Assembly (NCBI RefSeq): GCF_034676545.1
Contig: NZ_JAUCBZ010000015.1
Location: 2,697,001 to 2,761,000, forward strand
Length of the DNA stretch: 64,000 nucleotides
Direction: 5' to 3'
From: Pararhodobacter sp.
Lineage (GTDB): Bacteria; Pseudomonadota; Alphaproteobacteria; Rhodobacterales; Rhodobacteraceae
Shown piece after piece: positions 25,157 to 34,205 of the stretch. Each line of letters opens with the position of its first letter. Positions within the stretch are counted from its first letter, which is position 1. A model generated the notes under the pieces. It searched no databases. It was not told the origin of the DNA and saw only the letters and a list, made by a program, of their open reading frames with translations. A program made the translations under genes and the position numbers.

Positions 25157-26678
25157 GGCGGCCTCCGGCGGTCCGGGCCCGCAGGCCGTCATAGCGTTCG
25201 ACATTCGCCTTTGGCTCACTGCGCAAAGCCAGTGCCTGTGGTGTTTCGATGTCCGGCCCACCAATCGTCTTTCCGTCAATAAGACGGTGCAGAAGGTTCA
25301 GAACGTGAGTTTTGGTTGCCACGCCCTCAGCCAAGGCCATTTCCACGGCGACGAGCACGGCCTGTTCGTCGTGATGCAGAACCAGCGCCAAGATATCAAC
25401 CATCTCTCTGTCACCGCCAGGCTTGCGCAACATAAGGTCTTGCAGCCGCTTGAAGGCCGGAGGGAATTCCACGAAGGGCGCGCCGTTCCTGAGCGCACCC
25501 GGCTTACGCTGAAGGACGGCCAGATAATGGCGCCAATCGTAAATCGTGCGTGGCGGGAGTTGGTGGCTGCGCTCAATCACCCGCACATGCTCGCACAGGA
25601 TCTGACCCTCGGCAGCGACCACCAAACGCTCTGGATAAACCCGCAAGCTCACAGGCCGGTTCGCAAACGACGCTGGAACACTGTAGCGGTTGCGCTCGAA
25701 GCTGATTAGGCAGGTCGGGGACACCCGTTTGCTATGCTCGACAAAGCCATCGAAGGCGGGCGGCAATGGCATCAGCACGGGGTGTTCTGCGGCCCAGACG
25801 TCAGCAACATTCCCCGGCAGTGCTGCATGAGGAATCTCATTCCACAACGCCACACAGCGCTGTTCCAGCCAATCATTCAGGGCCGCGAGATCGGGGAAGT
25901 CCGGCATGGGTTGCCACAGACGGTGCCTGGCATCCTGCACATTCTTCTCGATCTGCCCCTTCTCCCAGCCGGCGGCAGGATTGCAGAACGCTGGCTCGAA
26001 CACGTAATGGTTGGCCATTGCGAGGAAGCGCATGTTGACCTGCCGCTCCTTCCCACGACCGACGCGGTCAACAGCGGTGCGCATATTGTCGTAAATTCCA
26101 CGCCCTGGAACGCCGCCGAAGACCCGGAACCCGTGGCAGTGAGCGTCGAACAGCATCTCGTGCGTTTGCAGCAGATACGCCCGAACCAGAAAGGCCCGGC
26201 TATACGACAGCTTGATATGGGCGACTTGTAGCTTGACGCGCTCGCCGCCCAAAACGGCAAAATCCTCGCTCCAGTCAAACTGGAATGCCTCGCCCGGACG
26301 AAACGACAGCGGCACGAAGATGCCGCGCCCTGTTGCCTGCTGCTCTCGCTGCCGATCTGCCCGCCAGTCACGCGCAAAAGCCGCGACCCGACCGTAAGAC
26401 CCATCAAAGCCAAGCACCACCAGATCGGCATGCAGCTGCTTCAGCGTTCGCCGCTGCTTGCGCGACTTGGCCGCCTCCGTCTTCAGCCAACCGGCAAGCT
26501 TCTCGGCGAACGGATCGAGCTTGCTTTGCCGCTCCGGTGTCGCGAACTGCGGCTCGATCGTGCCCGCATTCAGATATTTTGTAATCGTATTGCGCGACAA
26601 TCCAGTGCGACGCGCAATCTCACGGATCGATAGCTTCTCCCGCAAAGACATCCGTCGAATAATGTTCAAAAGTCCCAT
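25146..26678 (-). CDS. istA: IS21 transposase IstA
   Basis: A 510-residue DDE transposase. An N-terminal HTH (REKLSIREIARRTGLSRNTI, about residues 10-30) recognises the terminal repeats. The rve-type catalytic core runs through PGEAFQFDWSEDFAVL, GRGIYDNMRTAVD and AGWEKGQIEKNV, giving the D, D and E residues. A C-terminal beta-barrel follows. Length is normal and no frame is broken, so the element may still be active. ATG 26678 (MGLLNIIRR) is the usual family start. Confidence 0.94.
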   Translation of the reverse strand: MGLLNIIRRMSLREKLSIREIARRTGLSRNTITKYLNAGTIEPQFATPERQSKLDPFAEKLAGWLKTEAAKSRKQRRTLKQLHADLVVLGFDGSYGRVAAFARDWRADRQREQQATGRGIFVPLSFRPGEAFQFDWSEDFAVLGGERVKLQVAHIKLSYSRAFLVRAYLLQTHEMLFDAHCHGFRVFGGVPGRGIYDNMRTAVDRVGRGKERQVNMRFLAMANHYVFEPAFCNPAAGWEKGQIEKNVQDARHRLWQPMPDFPDLAALNDWLEQRCVALWNEIPHAALPGNVADVWAAEHPVLMPLPPAFDGFVEHSKRVSPTCLISFERNRYSVPASFANRPVSLRVYPERLVVAAEGQILCEHVRVIERSHQLPPRTIYDWRHYLAVLQRKPGALRNGAPFVEFPPAFKRLQDLMLRKPGGDREMVDILALVLHHDEQAVLVAVEMALAEGVATKTHVLNLLHRLIDGKTIGGPDIETPQALALRSEPKANVERYDGLRARTAGGRHAS

Positions 26679-26832
26679 GTGTATCACTCCGCTGCTCCCC
26701 GTTGCGCATCGCGCTGGGGGAAGGGTCACATGGCTCAAATCTCAGTGGAAATTATCCGTCTATCCGGCTCACTTCTGCGTGGAAATCTACACCCAACAAG
26801 ACCATTTCCAGCGCCCAACACAGGATTCGCCC

Positions 26833-27297
26833 ATGCCGAGCCGTTTTCATCTCGCGCCCACTCACGCAGTCCTCATGGCGCTGGTTCTGGCGGCCAGCGG
26901 CTTTATCGTCTGGAGCGCGACGTCCGCGTCAACCCGGCTCACCAACCTGATCGTGGTGGTGCCGGTGGGCGCTGTGCTGGTCCTTGCCATGGCGACAATC
27001 CTGTTTTCCGCCTGGCGCAAACCGACCCATGCCAAGCGCGCATCAAGCGCAGATATCGGCGCCGCAACCCCGATCTGGGGCGATGTGATCCTGCTGGCGG
27101 GGTTCGCCGTGTTCTGCCTTGCCATGACACGAGTCGGGTTCGATATCGCGACCTTCTTTTTCGTCTGGGCCGGGGTGACGATGAGTGGCGGCAAAGGCCT
27201 GTGGCAACCACCCCTGTTTGCACTGATTTTCACCCTGTTGATCACCTATGGATTTGGGTCGCTGTTCCCCTATCCCCTGCCAACACTGGTGCTGTGA
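26833..27297 (+). CDS. Tripartite tricarboxylate transporter small membrane subunit TctB
   Basis: A 154-residue protein with four membrane segments (LMALVLAASGFIVW, LIVVVPVGAVLVLAMATILF, VILLAGFAVFCLAM, and the C-terminal pair) typical of TctB. With TctA it forms the membrane part of a secondary importer for carboxylates that needs a periplasmic TctC receptor. No tctC lies upstream, where it is usually found; the IS21 right end is 41 bases before this ATG. AGGA stands seven bases before the start. The tctA gene follows after one base. Confidence 0.85.
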   Translation: MPSRFHLAPTHAVLMALVLAASGFIVWSATSASTRLTNLIVVVPVGAVLVLAMATILFSAWRKPTHAKRASSADIGAATPIWGDVILLAGFAVFCLAMTRVGFDIATFFFVWAGVTMSGGKGLWQPPLFALIFTLLITYGFGSLFPYPLPTLVL

Positions 27298-27298
27298 C

Positions 27299-28804
27299 AT
27301 GATTGACCAAATCGCCTTTTCCGCAGCGCTCGACATGCTGTTCACCGGATTTTCGCCGTGGCTGTGGGTCATCCCCGGCCTGTTGATCGGCCTGATTTTC
27401 GGCTCCATCCCCGGCTTGCAGATCTCGATGGCGATGGCGTTGTTTTTGCCGGTCACCTTCGGGATGGAATTCCTGCAAGCGATGCTGTTCCTGACCGCAA
27501 TCTTTACCGGCGGGGCGTATGGCGGTGGGGTGACGGCAATCCTGATGAACATACCCGGTTCCTCCTCGGCCATTGCCACGGCCTTTGACGGCTACCCCAT
27601 GGCGCGGGCAGGCAAGCATAACGAGGCACTGGGGCTGGGCCTCGCGGCCTCGGTGATCGGAACCTTTGTCGGCTACGCCCTGCTTTTGGTGCTCATTCAG
27701 CCGCTGGCATCCTTTGTTCTCAAGATCGGGCCGCTGGAAATGGTGATGGTCGTCCTTTGGGGCCTGACCCTGATCGCCACGCTCAACGACGGCAGCATTG
27801 CGCGCGGCCTGCTGGCCGGGTTCTTTGGCCTGATGCTCAGTCAGATCGGGTTTTCCACCACCGGCGTTCTGCGCACGACCATCGGCAATCCCTATCTGAT
27901 GGACGGCATTCCCGTGGTGCCGGCGATGATCGGCATTTTCGCCGCCGCCGAACTGCTGCGCCTACGCGGGTCCTCGTTTCTGGTCGAGGATGACTCCCTG
28001 CGCAATATCTCGATCCCCGCCATTCTGCGGGGCGTGCGCCAGACATTCCACTATCCGGCCGCCTTGCTGAAGGGCAGCATCATCGGTGCCATCATCGGCG
28101 CGATCCCGGGCGTGGGCTCGTCGGTTGCCAATCTGGTCTCGTATGGCGAAGCCAAGCGCAGTTCAAAGACACCCGAGGCCTTTGGCAAAGGTGCGCCCGA
28201 GGGCGTGATCGCCGCCGAATCCGCCAACTCCAGCTCCGAGGGCGGGTCGATGACGGCGCTTCTGGCGCTTGGCATCCCGGGTGGCGCGGCGACGGCGGTG
28301 TTGCTGGCGGCCTTCTCGTTCCACAACCTCGTCGGCGGCCCGTCGTTCATCCGCAACGAGACGGACCTCGTCTATGCGATCATCGTCGGCAATCTGGGTC
28401 AGGTGGTCTTGCTGGCGGTCATTGGCCTCTTGACCCTGCGCTTGTTGGGCATGGTGGTGCGTGTGCCGCTGTCCTATCTGATCCCCAGCGTTCTGGCGCT
28501 CTGCGCCTGGGGCGGCTATGGCATCACCGGCACCATCGCCGGGCCTGTGACGGTGGCCGTGTTTGCGGGTCTTGGTTGGCTGATGCGGCGGCACGACTAT
28601 CCCGTTGCCGCGACGGTGATCGGCCTCTTGCTGGGCAAGATGCTCGAGGGTGAGATGGTCCGCACGTTGCAAATCTCGAACAACAACCCGCTGGCCTATC
28701 TGTTCGAGCGGCCGATCGCGATTGTTTTCATGATCCTGCTTCTGGCGATCGTGATCGTGCTCCCGCTCGCGCGGCACTACCGCACGCGCAAAACTCTCGT
28801 CTGA
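27299..28804 (+). CDS. Tripartite tricarboxylate transporter large membrane subunit TctA
   Basis: A 501-residue protein with about 11-12 membrane segments. The family landmarks are FGSIPGLQISMAMAL, FTGGAYGGGVTAILMNIPGSS near residues 80-100, a second internal repeat with AIPGVGSSVANLVSYGEAKR, and ESANSSSEGGSMTALLALGIPG. It imports a di- or tricarboxylate with proton or sodium and depends on a TctC receptor. With tctC absent here, either a receptor coded elsewhere serves it or the system is silent. The next gene is more than 300 bases away. Confidence 0.93.
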   Translation: MIDQIAFSAALDMLFTGFSPWLWVIPGLLIGLIFGSIPGLQISMAMALFLPVTFGMEFLQAMLFLTAIFTGGAYGGGVTAILMNIPGSSSAIATAFDGYPMARAGKHNEALGLGLAASVIGTFVGYALLLVLIQPLASFVLKIGPLEMVMVVLWGLTLIATLNDGSIARGLLAGFFGLMLSQIGFSTTGVLRTTIGNPYLMDGIPVVPAMIGIFAAAELLRLRGSSFLVEDDSLRNISIPAILRGVRQTFHYPAALLKGSIIGAIIGAIPGVGSSVANLVSYGEAKRSSKTPEAFGKGAPEGVIAAESANSSSEGGSMTALLALGIPGGAATAVLLAAFSFHNLVGGPSFIRNETDLVYAIIVGNLGQVVLLAVIGLLTLRLLGMVVRVPLSYLIPSVLALCAWGGYGITGTIAGPVTVAVFAGLGWLMRRHDYPVAATVIGLLLGKMLEGEMVRTLQISNNNPLAYLFERPIAIVFMILLLAIVIVLPLARHYRTRKTLV

Positions 28805-29112
28805 CGGGGCCAGGATGCACGCGCGATTTCGCTGAAACCGGCTGTACGCGTTTCAAATCATCGCGGGTTTTTCAAGGGAATCGCCACACCCACGCGCGGC
28901 ACATGACGTCGCAAATCAAGCGCCCGGGGACAAGAACGAGCAAGCCCGGTGGCGTGAGTGCCCTGTCAGGAGCGTTGCGTTTCCAGACACAGGATCTTCG
29001 CATCGGAAATCTGAAAGCAATATGTACCAATACCCCCTACCCTTGCACGAAGTCGGGTGTGCCACCGGTCCCGGTGACAGCACTACGGCCATATAAACAG
29101 GGAGAGACGTTC
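28805..29112. other. Intergenic region before the cupin gene
   Basis: I see no gene here. The cupin frame is open back to about 28903 but that extension has no ribosome site and no family-like sequence, so I treat it as untranslated leader. The region probably carries the promoter of the cupin gene; no clear operator or riboswitch is visible. Confidence 0.4.
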
Positions 29113-29532
29113 ATGACCAAACACGGTGGGGATACGATCAAATGTGACGCACTGCCTTGGCTGCCATTGGCCCCCAAGGTTTTCATCAAGGTGATCAAGA
29201 CGGTGCCCGAAACCGGCGCGTTCAGCGTGATGATCCGCGCCGAGGCCGGTGGCGTTCTGCCGCGCCACAAGCATCTGGATGCCGCCGAGATCTATATCTT
29301 CAAGGGCGCGGGCAAACATCCTCAGACCGGTGCCTTCGAGCCCGGCGACTATGTGTCCGAAACCAAGGACGCGATCCATGATCCGTTGCATTTCAAGGAA
29401 GACACCGAGCTGCTGATGATCTCGCAGGGGCCGTCGGCCTTCATTGATGACAAGGATCAGACGCTGTATATGATGGATGTCGCCATGCTGCAAAACCTTG
29501 CGGCCAGCGCCGGGCAACCGCGCCCGAGCTGA
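29113..29532 (+). CDS. Cupin protein of the acetophenone/acetylacetone dioxygenase type
   Basis: A 139-residue single-domain cupin. Metal ligands are visible in LPRHKHLDAAEIYIFKG (two His and Glu) and GDYVSETKDAIHDP (His). This layout is seen in 2,4'-dihydroxyacetophenone dioxygenase and acetylacetone-cleaving enzymes, Fe(II) enzymes that split a C-C bond with O2. A sensor or isomerase role cannot be excluded. GGGAGAGA precedes the ATG. An AraC regulator follows on the same strand about 100 bases later and may control it. Confidence 0.75.
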   Translation: MTKHGGDTIKCDALPWLPLAPKVFIKVIKTVPETGAFSVMIRAEAGGVLPRHKHLDAAEIYIFKGAGKHPQTGAFEPGDYVSETKDAIHDPLHFKEDTELLMISQGPSAFIDDKDQTLYMMDVAMLQNLAASAGQPRPS

Positions 29533-29637
29533 CACCATGCCAAACGGCGGTGAGGGGTGAGCGCGTAGCCTTGCAGGGGTCAGAAGTCGCTTGCTTTCGG
29601 GCAACAGTGGCTCTTAGATCGTCCCGGGAGGACGCCC

Positions 29638-30609
29638 ATGAACGCCATGCCTCACCGCCGCCCTGACGGTGGATTTATGGAGTATCTGCACACCGGAAAG
29701 CTGCCCTGCCAAAAATCCGACATGCGTCGGATTGGCAAGGCTGGGGCCACGATGGCCATTGTGCACCATGCGCCGACGCATGGCATCGAATATCCGCCGG
29801 TCGATGATCTGATCGTCAGTGTCATTCTGAATTCCGCGCAGGCGCCGGCAGTGCGCGACATCGGTGACGGCGCGCAGCACTTTCTGGATGAGGCCGGGAA
29901 AGTGGTGATCACGCCACCGGGCCGCGCCAGTTTCTGGCAGTTCGAGAGCGCGCCGACGGTGCTGCATCTCAGCGTCTCGCAGGATCGGCTCCGGTATCTG
30001 GCAGGCGATGACTGGCACAGACATTCCCAAGCCTTGCAACGTCTTGCGCAACAGCCAGACAGCATTCCGCTGGTGGGTCGCTCGGCAGCGAAACTCTGGA
30101 CGCTTGGCACGGCCAGCCCCGGCGCGCCTCAGTCGGCGGCGGCAGATCAGGAATTGGACCGGCTTCTCACAGTGCTGCTGGATTGGCCAGAGCGTGGCAC
30201 CGGCACTGCAAACCCCGGGGCGGGTCTCTCGGCGCGGCGTCTGCAATCGGTGATGGGACCAATGCGCGAGGCCGAACCCGATCTGTCGGTGCATGATCTG
30301 GCGATCCTCGCCGGGTTGTCAGCCGATCATTTCTGCCGCGCCTTCCGCGCCAGCACCGGATTCACCCCGCACCAGATGCTCACCCATGGCCGCATCGAAA
30401 AGGCCAAACTCAGGTTGCAAGAGCCCGGTGTGTCAATGACCACCATCGCGATGGACCTCGGGTTTTCCTCGTCGGCGCATTTTTCAAGCCGGTTCCGGCA
30501 ACTGACCGGGTTTTCCCCCAGCGAGTGGCGGGAGTTCTTTGCTCCGTCGCCCAAGACCTGTGAACAACCGCGCGGGCCAGTACAGCCCAGACCCGAAAGC
30601 CGGCATTGA
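29638..30609 (+). CDS. AraC-family transcriptional regulator
   Basis: A 323-residue regulator with a sensory N-terminal part and a C-terminal AraC DNA-binding domain (about residues 200-305). Both helix-turn-helices are present: SVHDLAILAGLSADHFCRAF and MTTIAMDLGFSSSAHFSSRF, closed by TGFSPSEWR. A proline-rich tail follows. It lies between the cupin gene and the converging importer operon; the cupin gene is the more likely target (inference). Confidence 0.87.
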   Translation: MNAMPHRRPDGGFMEYLHTGKLPCQKSDMRRIGKAGATMAIVHHAPTHGIEYPPVDDLIVSVILNSAQAPAVRDIGDGAQHFLDEAGKVVITPPGRASFWQFESAPTVLHLSVSQDRLRYLAGDDWHRHSQALQRLAQQPDSIPLVGRSAAKLWTLGTASPGAPQSAAADQELDRLLTVLLDWPERGTGTANPGAGLSARRLQSVMGPMREAEPDLSVHDLAILAGLSADHFCRAFRASTGFTPHQMLTHGRIEKAKLRLQEPGVSMTTIAMDLGFSSSAHFSSRFRQLTGFSPSEWREFFAPSPKTCEQPRGPVQPRPESRH

Positions 30610-30639
30610 GCGGAACGTTGGTGCGCTGCGTCTACCGCC

Positions 30640-31440
30640 TTACACCCACACCTGATCCGGGTCCGGCAAGGGGATCGCGTCCAGAAGCTCGCGGGTGTAG
30701 TCGGCCTTTGGCGCGTTGAACAACGCGTCGGTGTCGCGGTGCTCGACAATCAAACCCTGGTGCAACACCATGACCCGCGTGCACAAGCGCCGGATCACGC
30801 TGAGGTCGTGGCTGATGAAAGCCAGCGTCAGCCCCAGATCGCGCACCAGATCCGACAGCAGTGCCAAGACCTGCGCCTGCGATGACACATCAAGCCCCGA
30901 GACGATCTCATCGGCCAGAATGAATTCGGGCTCGATGGCGATGGCGCGGGCGATGCCGACCCGCTGGCGTTGGCCGCCCGACAACTCATGCGGGTAGCGA
31001 TCGCGAAAACGGCGCGACAGGCCGACCTGATCGAGGGCGGCATCAACACGCTCGGAAATACGGTCAAACCCGTGCAGTTTCAGCGGCCCGGCGATGATTC
31101 CGCCGACTTTGCGGCGCGGGTTGAGCGATGACATCGGGTCTTGAAAAATCATCTGAAAGCGGCGGCGCAGCGGGCGAATGGCGTCCTCGTTCAGATGCGA
31201 GATGTCTTGCCCATCGAACAGAACCTGCCCGCCCGTGGGTTCCAGCAACCGCACCAGCACGCGCCCCAGCGTCGATTTCCCCGAGCCAGAGCCGCCAACG
31301 ATGCCCAGCACCTCGCCCTTGCCAATGGTGAACGACAGCCCGTGCAGAATGTCGATCATCGGGGCAGACCCGAACGCGGGCTTGCGCGTCATGTCGGGCA
31401 GCGACAGACGCAGGTCGGTGACAGCATAGAGATCAGTCAT
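30640..31440 (-). CDS. Dipeptide/oligopeptide ABC importer ATPase (DppF/OppF type)
   Basis: A 266-residue ATPase with Walker A GGSGSGKST, Q-loop FQDPMSSLNPRR, signature LSGGQRQR and Walker B ILADEIVSGLD, where an Ile replaces the usual Pro/Thr. It is one of two ATPases powering the importer of this operon. The ATG (31440) overlaps the OppD-type stop by eight bases. It is the last gene of the leftward operon and converges with the AraC gene. It is shorter than typical OppF because the C-terminal oligopeptide extension is abbreviated. Confidence 0.92.
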   Translation of the reverse strand: MTDLYAVTDLRLSLPDMTRKPAFGSAPMIDILHGLSFTIGKGEVLGIVGGSGSGKSTLGRVLVRLLEPTGGQVLFDGQDISHLNEDAIRPLRRRFQMIFQDPMSSLNPRRKVGGIIAGPLKLHGFDRISERVDAALDQVGLSRRFRDRYPHELSGGQRQRVGIARAIAIEPEFILADEIVSGLDVSSQAQVLALLSDLVRDLGLTLAFISHDLSVIRRLCTRVMVLHQGLIVEHRDTDALFNAPKADYTRELLDAIPLPDPDQVWV

Positions 31441-32305
31441 GGCGCCACGCCTTTTCGGCTTTTTCAACTTCAGCGCGGACGGCCGTGATCACCCCCTCGG
31501 GGACCGGATTCAGCCCGGCGGTGGGGTCGGTGTATTTCGGCGTCGCCGCCAGCAGCGCCCTGGAATACGGGTGCGCGGGCGCGCGGAAAAAGTCGCGCAC
31601 GGCGGCGTTTTCGATCACCTGGCCCGCATACAGCACAGACAAGCTGCCGCAGACCTTGGACACCACGCCCAGATCATGCGTGACAAACAAGATCGCCGTG
31701 CCGTGACGCGCCTGCATTCCGGCAATCAGGCGCAGGATCTGCTTTTGCACCGTCACGTCCAGCGCCGTTGTCGGCTCATCCGCGACAATCAGCTTGGGTT
31801 CGGCGGCAAAGGCCGAGGCAATCAGCACCCGTTGGCGCATGCCGCCTGACAACTCATGCGGATAATTGCGCATCACCCGCGCCGCGTCCGGGATATGCAC
31901 CTCGGCCAGCAGATCGAGGGCGCGGGCCTGCGCATCGGCGCGGCTCCAGCCCAGAATATCCACCAGCCGATCGGTGATCTGCGGCCCGATCCGGCGCGAG
32001 GGGTTCAACGCGGTCAAGGGATCTTGCGGGATCAGCGCCGCCGTGGCCCCGATCCGGCGGCGGCGCTCAGCGGGTTTCAGGCGCAACAGGTCCACGCCGT
32101 CCAGCCAGATTTCGCCCTCGACCACCTCGATCGCGCGCGGCAGGATGCCCAGAACCGCCTTGCCGATCATCGACTTGCCAGCACCACTTTCCCCCACAAG
32201 GCCGCGCACGTCGCCGGCTGCGACATCCAGCGACACGGATCGCAGGATGCGTGCGCCGCCATTGACGACCGCCGAAAGGTTGCGGATCGACAAAAACGCG
32301 CTCAT
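31433..32305 (-). CDS. Dipeptide/oligopeptide ABC importer ATPase (DppD/OppD type)
   Basis: A 290-residue ATPase partner of the OppF-type gene. Walker A is GESGAGKSM, the Q-loop region is LIPQDPLTALNPSRR, the signature is LSGGMRQR and Walker B is LIVADEPTTALD, with the H-loop in FVTHDLG. It overlaps the permease gene upstream by four bases and the second ATPase downstream by eight. Confidence 0.93.
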   Translation of the reverse strand: MSAFLSIRNLSAVVNGGARILRSVSLDVAAGDVRGLVGESGAGKSMIGKAVLGILPRAIEVVEGEIWLDGVDLLRLKPAERRRRIGATAALIPQDPLTALNPSRRIGPQITDRLVDILGWSRADAQARALDLLAEVHIPDAARVMRNYPHELSGGMRQRVLIASAFAAEPKLIVADEPTTALDVTVQKQILRLIAGMQARHGTAILFVTHDLGVVSKVCGSLSVLYAGQVIENAAVRDFFRAPAHPYSRALLAATPKYTDPTAGLNPVPEGVITAVRAEVEKAEKAWRHD

Positions 32306-33153
32306 CGCAGCACCGGATCAAAGCGGTCCTTCAGCCCTTCGCCCAATTGGCTGAAGCTGAGGACGGTCAGGAACAGCGTGATCAGCGGGAACACCAGCAC
32401 CCACCACGCCTGATGAACCGACAGCCGCCCCTCCGAGATCATGCCGCCCCAGGTTGGCATATCGGTCGAGATCGACAGGTTCACAAAGCTCAAAATCGCC
32501 TCGACGATCACGGCAATCCCCATTTCCAAGGTCAACAGCACGACGATTGTGGGCAACACATTGGGCAGGATTTCCGAGATCATCGTGCCCAGCCGCCGTT
32601 GCCCGGCGACCTGCGCCGAGGCGACGTAATCCATCGCGCCCTGCCCCATCGCCTCGGCGCGCACCACGCGGGCGAAGCGGGTCCAGTCGATGACGATGAT
32701 CGCCACGATCACCGACAGCAGCCCCGGCCCCATCACCGCAATCAACAGGATCGCGAACAGAACCGGCGGAAAGGCCATCCAGATATCCACCAGCCTTGAG
32801 ATGATCAGATCGGGCCAGCCGCGGAAATAGCCGGCGATCAAGCCCAGCGTCGCGCCGATCAGCGCGGTGGCCGACCCGGCGATAACGGCGACGATCAGCG
32901 CGATCTGCGCGCCGTACAGGATACGGCTGAGCACATCGCGGCCCAGACTGTCGGTGCCCAGCCAATAGCCCGGCTCGGCGCCCTCCATCCAGAACGGCGG
33001 CAGCCTTGAGGTGAACAGGTCTTGCTCCAGCGGATTGTGCGGCGCGATCCACTGCGCGAACAGCGCCGAGATCAGCAGCACCGACAACCATCCGGCGGAT
33101 AACCACAGCCGCAGACCGAGGCGGCGTTTGACCGTGCTGCGCGCGTCAAGCAT
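32302..33153 (-). CDS. Dipeptide-type ABC importer permease (DppC type)
   Basis: A 283-residue inner-membrane permease with six predicted helices. The N-terminal OppC-type module (LGTDSLGRDVLSRI) and the EAA-like coupling loop (ASAQVAGQRRLGTMISEILPN) are clear. It pairs with the DppB-type protein to form the channel. Its start overlaps the DppB-type stop by eight bases. Confidence 0.93.
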   Translation of the reverse strand: MLDARSTVKRRLGLRLWLSAGWLSVLLISALFAQWIAPHNPLEQDLFTSRLPPFWMEGAEPGYWLGTDSLGRDVLSRILYGAQIALIVAVIAGSATALIGATLGLIAGYFRGWPDLIISRLVDIWMAFPPVLFAILLIAVMGPGLLSVIVAIIVIDWTRFARVVRAEAMGQGAMDYVASAQVAGQRRLGTMISEILPNVLPTIVVLLTLEMGIAVIVEAILSFVNLSISTDMPTWGGMISEGRLSVHQAWWVLVFPLITLFLTVLSFSQLGEGLKDRFDPVLR

Positions 33154-34153
33154 TGCGCAACCTCGGGTTCAACACGGTGTAAAGCATGTCCACGCACAGG
33201 TTGACCACGGTGAACAGCACGGCAAACAGGATCACAATGCCCTGGATCAACGGCAGGTCACGGTTGATCACCGCGTCAATCGCCATATTGCCCAGCCCTT
33301 CATAGGAAAACAGGCGCTCGATGATCACGGTTCCGCCGATCAGAAAGGTGAATTGCACGCCGATCAGCGTCAGGGTTGGCAAGATCGCGTTGGGCAAAGC
33401 CTCACGCACGATCACGTGGTTCTCGCCGTACCCCTTGGTGCGCGACAGCGTGACATAGTCCAAATGCATGGTTTCCTTGAGGCTCTGTTTCAGCAATTGG
33501 CCGATGATCGCCCCCAGCGGAATGGCCAGCGCCAAGGCAGGCATGAACATATGGCTGACGATATCGACCCACAGATCGAACCGGAGCCGGAACACGCTTT
33601 CGAACAGGTAGAAATTGGTGGTGAACGGCAGGTCCAACTGCGGCGAGATCCGCCCCGAGATGTGGAACACCGGCCACAGCACGCCGAACAGCAGCACCAG
33701 CACCAATCCCCAGAGGAAATCAGGCACCGACAGCGCCATGCCGTTGGTGACGTCAATCGCCCCCTCGGTGCGTGTGCCGCGCAGCCGCGTGCCGGTCAGC
33801 GCCAACACGCCGCCCATGAACACCGCGATCACCAGCGCCATGATCGACAGCTCCAGCGTGGCGGGCAAGCGGCCCAGCACCAGCGCCAGCACCGGCTGGC
33901 GGCTCTGGATCGAGGTGCCGAAATCGCCCTGAAGCACGTTCCACAGCCAGATGCCGTATTGCTCGGCAATCGAGCGGTCAAAGCCGTAGAGGGCGCGCAA
34001 CCGGTCGATATCGGCCTCGGTCGCGCCTGGCGGCAGCATCATGGCGATGGGGTTGCCGGGCACCACCCGGATCACGACAAACACGATCACCGAGACGCCG
34101 AAAAGCGTGATCAGCGTGGTCAGCAGCCGTGTGAATATCTTGGAGAGGCGCAT
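33146..34153 (-). CDS. Dipeptide-type ABC importer permease (DppB type)
   Basis: A 335-residue permease with the standard N-terminal TM segment (LLTTLITLFGVSVIVFVVIRVVPG), the FGTSIQSRQPV loop and the coupling segment YVTLSRTKGYGENHVIVREALPN. ATG 34153 is chosen over an upstream in-frame codon because it gives the usual family start MRLSKIFTRLL. A strong hairpin separates it from the receptor gene. Confidence 0.93.
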   Translation of the reverse strand: MRLSKIFTRLLTTLITLFGVSVIVFVVIRVVPGNPIAMMLPPGATEADIDRLRALYGFDRSIAEQYGIWLWNVLQGDFGTSIQSRQPVLALVLGRLPATLELSIMALVIAVFMGGVLALTGTRLRGTRTEGAIDVTNGMALSVPDFLWGLVLVLLFGVLWPVFHISGRISPQLDLPFTTNFYLFESVFRLRFDLWVDIVSHMFMPALALAIPLGAIIGQLLKQSLKETMHLDYVTLSRTKGYGENHVIVREALPNAILPTLTLIGVQFTFLIGGTVIIERLFSYEGLGNMAIDAVINRDLPLIQGIVILFAVLFTVVNLCVDMLYTVLNPRLRNA

Positions 34154-34164
34154 ATGATGGGTCC

Positions 34165-34199
34165 GGGTCCGGCCACGAGACACCTCGTGGCCGGAACCC
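34165..34199 (-). repeat. Strong hairpin between receptor and permease genes
   Basis: A perfect 12-base stem (34168-34179 with 34184-34195, loop ACAC) extends by GGG/CCC across one bulge. No T-run follows on the minus strand. Such hairpins after receptor genes protect the upstream mRNA, which keeps the receptor in excess over the permease; that is the likely role here. Confidence 0.75.
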
Positions 34200-34205
34200 T
34201 GTGCC

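Larger units (their letters stand above)
24289..26791 (-). mobile_element. IS21-family insertion sequence, apparently complete
   Basis: The 2503-base element is bounded by TGTAGATTTCCACGC at the left and its inverted copy GCGTGGAAATCTACA at the right. The sub-terminal motif GAAGTGAGCC appears twice inside the left end and once inverted at the right, as expected for the repeated IstA sites of IS21. It encodes overlapping istA and istB on the minus strand, both full length. No direct repeat flanks it (left CCCTGTGC, right CCCAACAA), so the present junctions are not a simple insertion product. Confidence 0.93.

Noticed and set aside
24274..26797. CCCAAC on both sides of the IS21 element as a target duplication
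   Set aside because: The left copy is nine bases away from the IS end, whereas a duplication must abut both ends. I treat it as coincidence.
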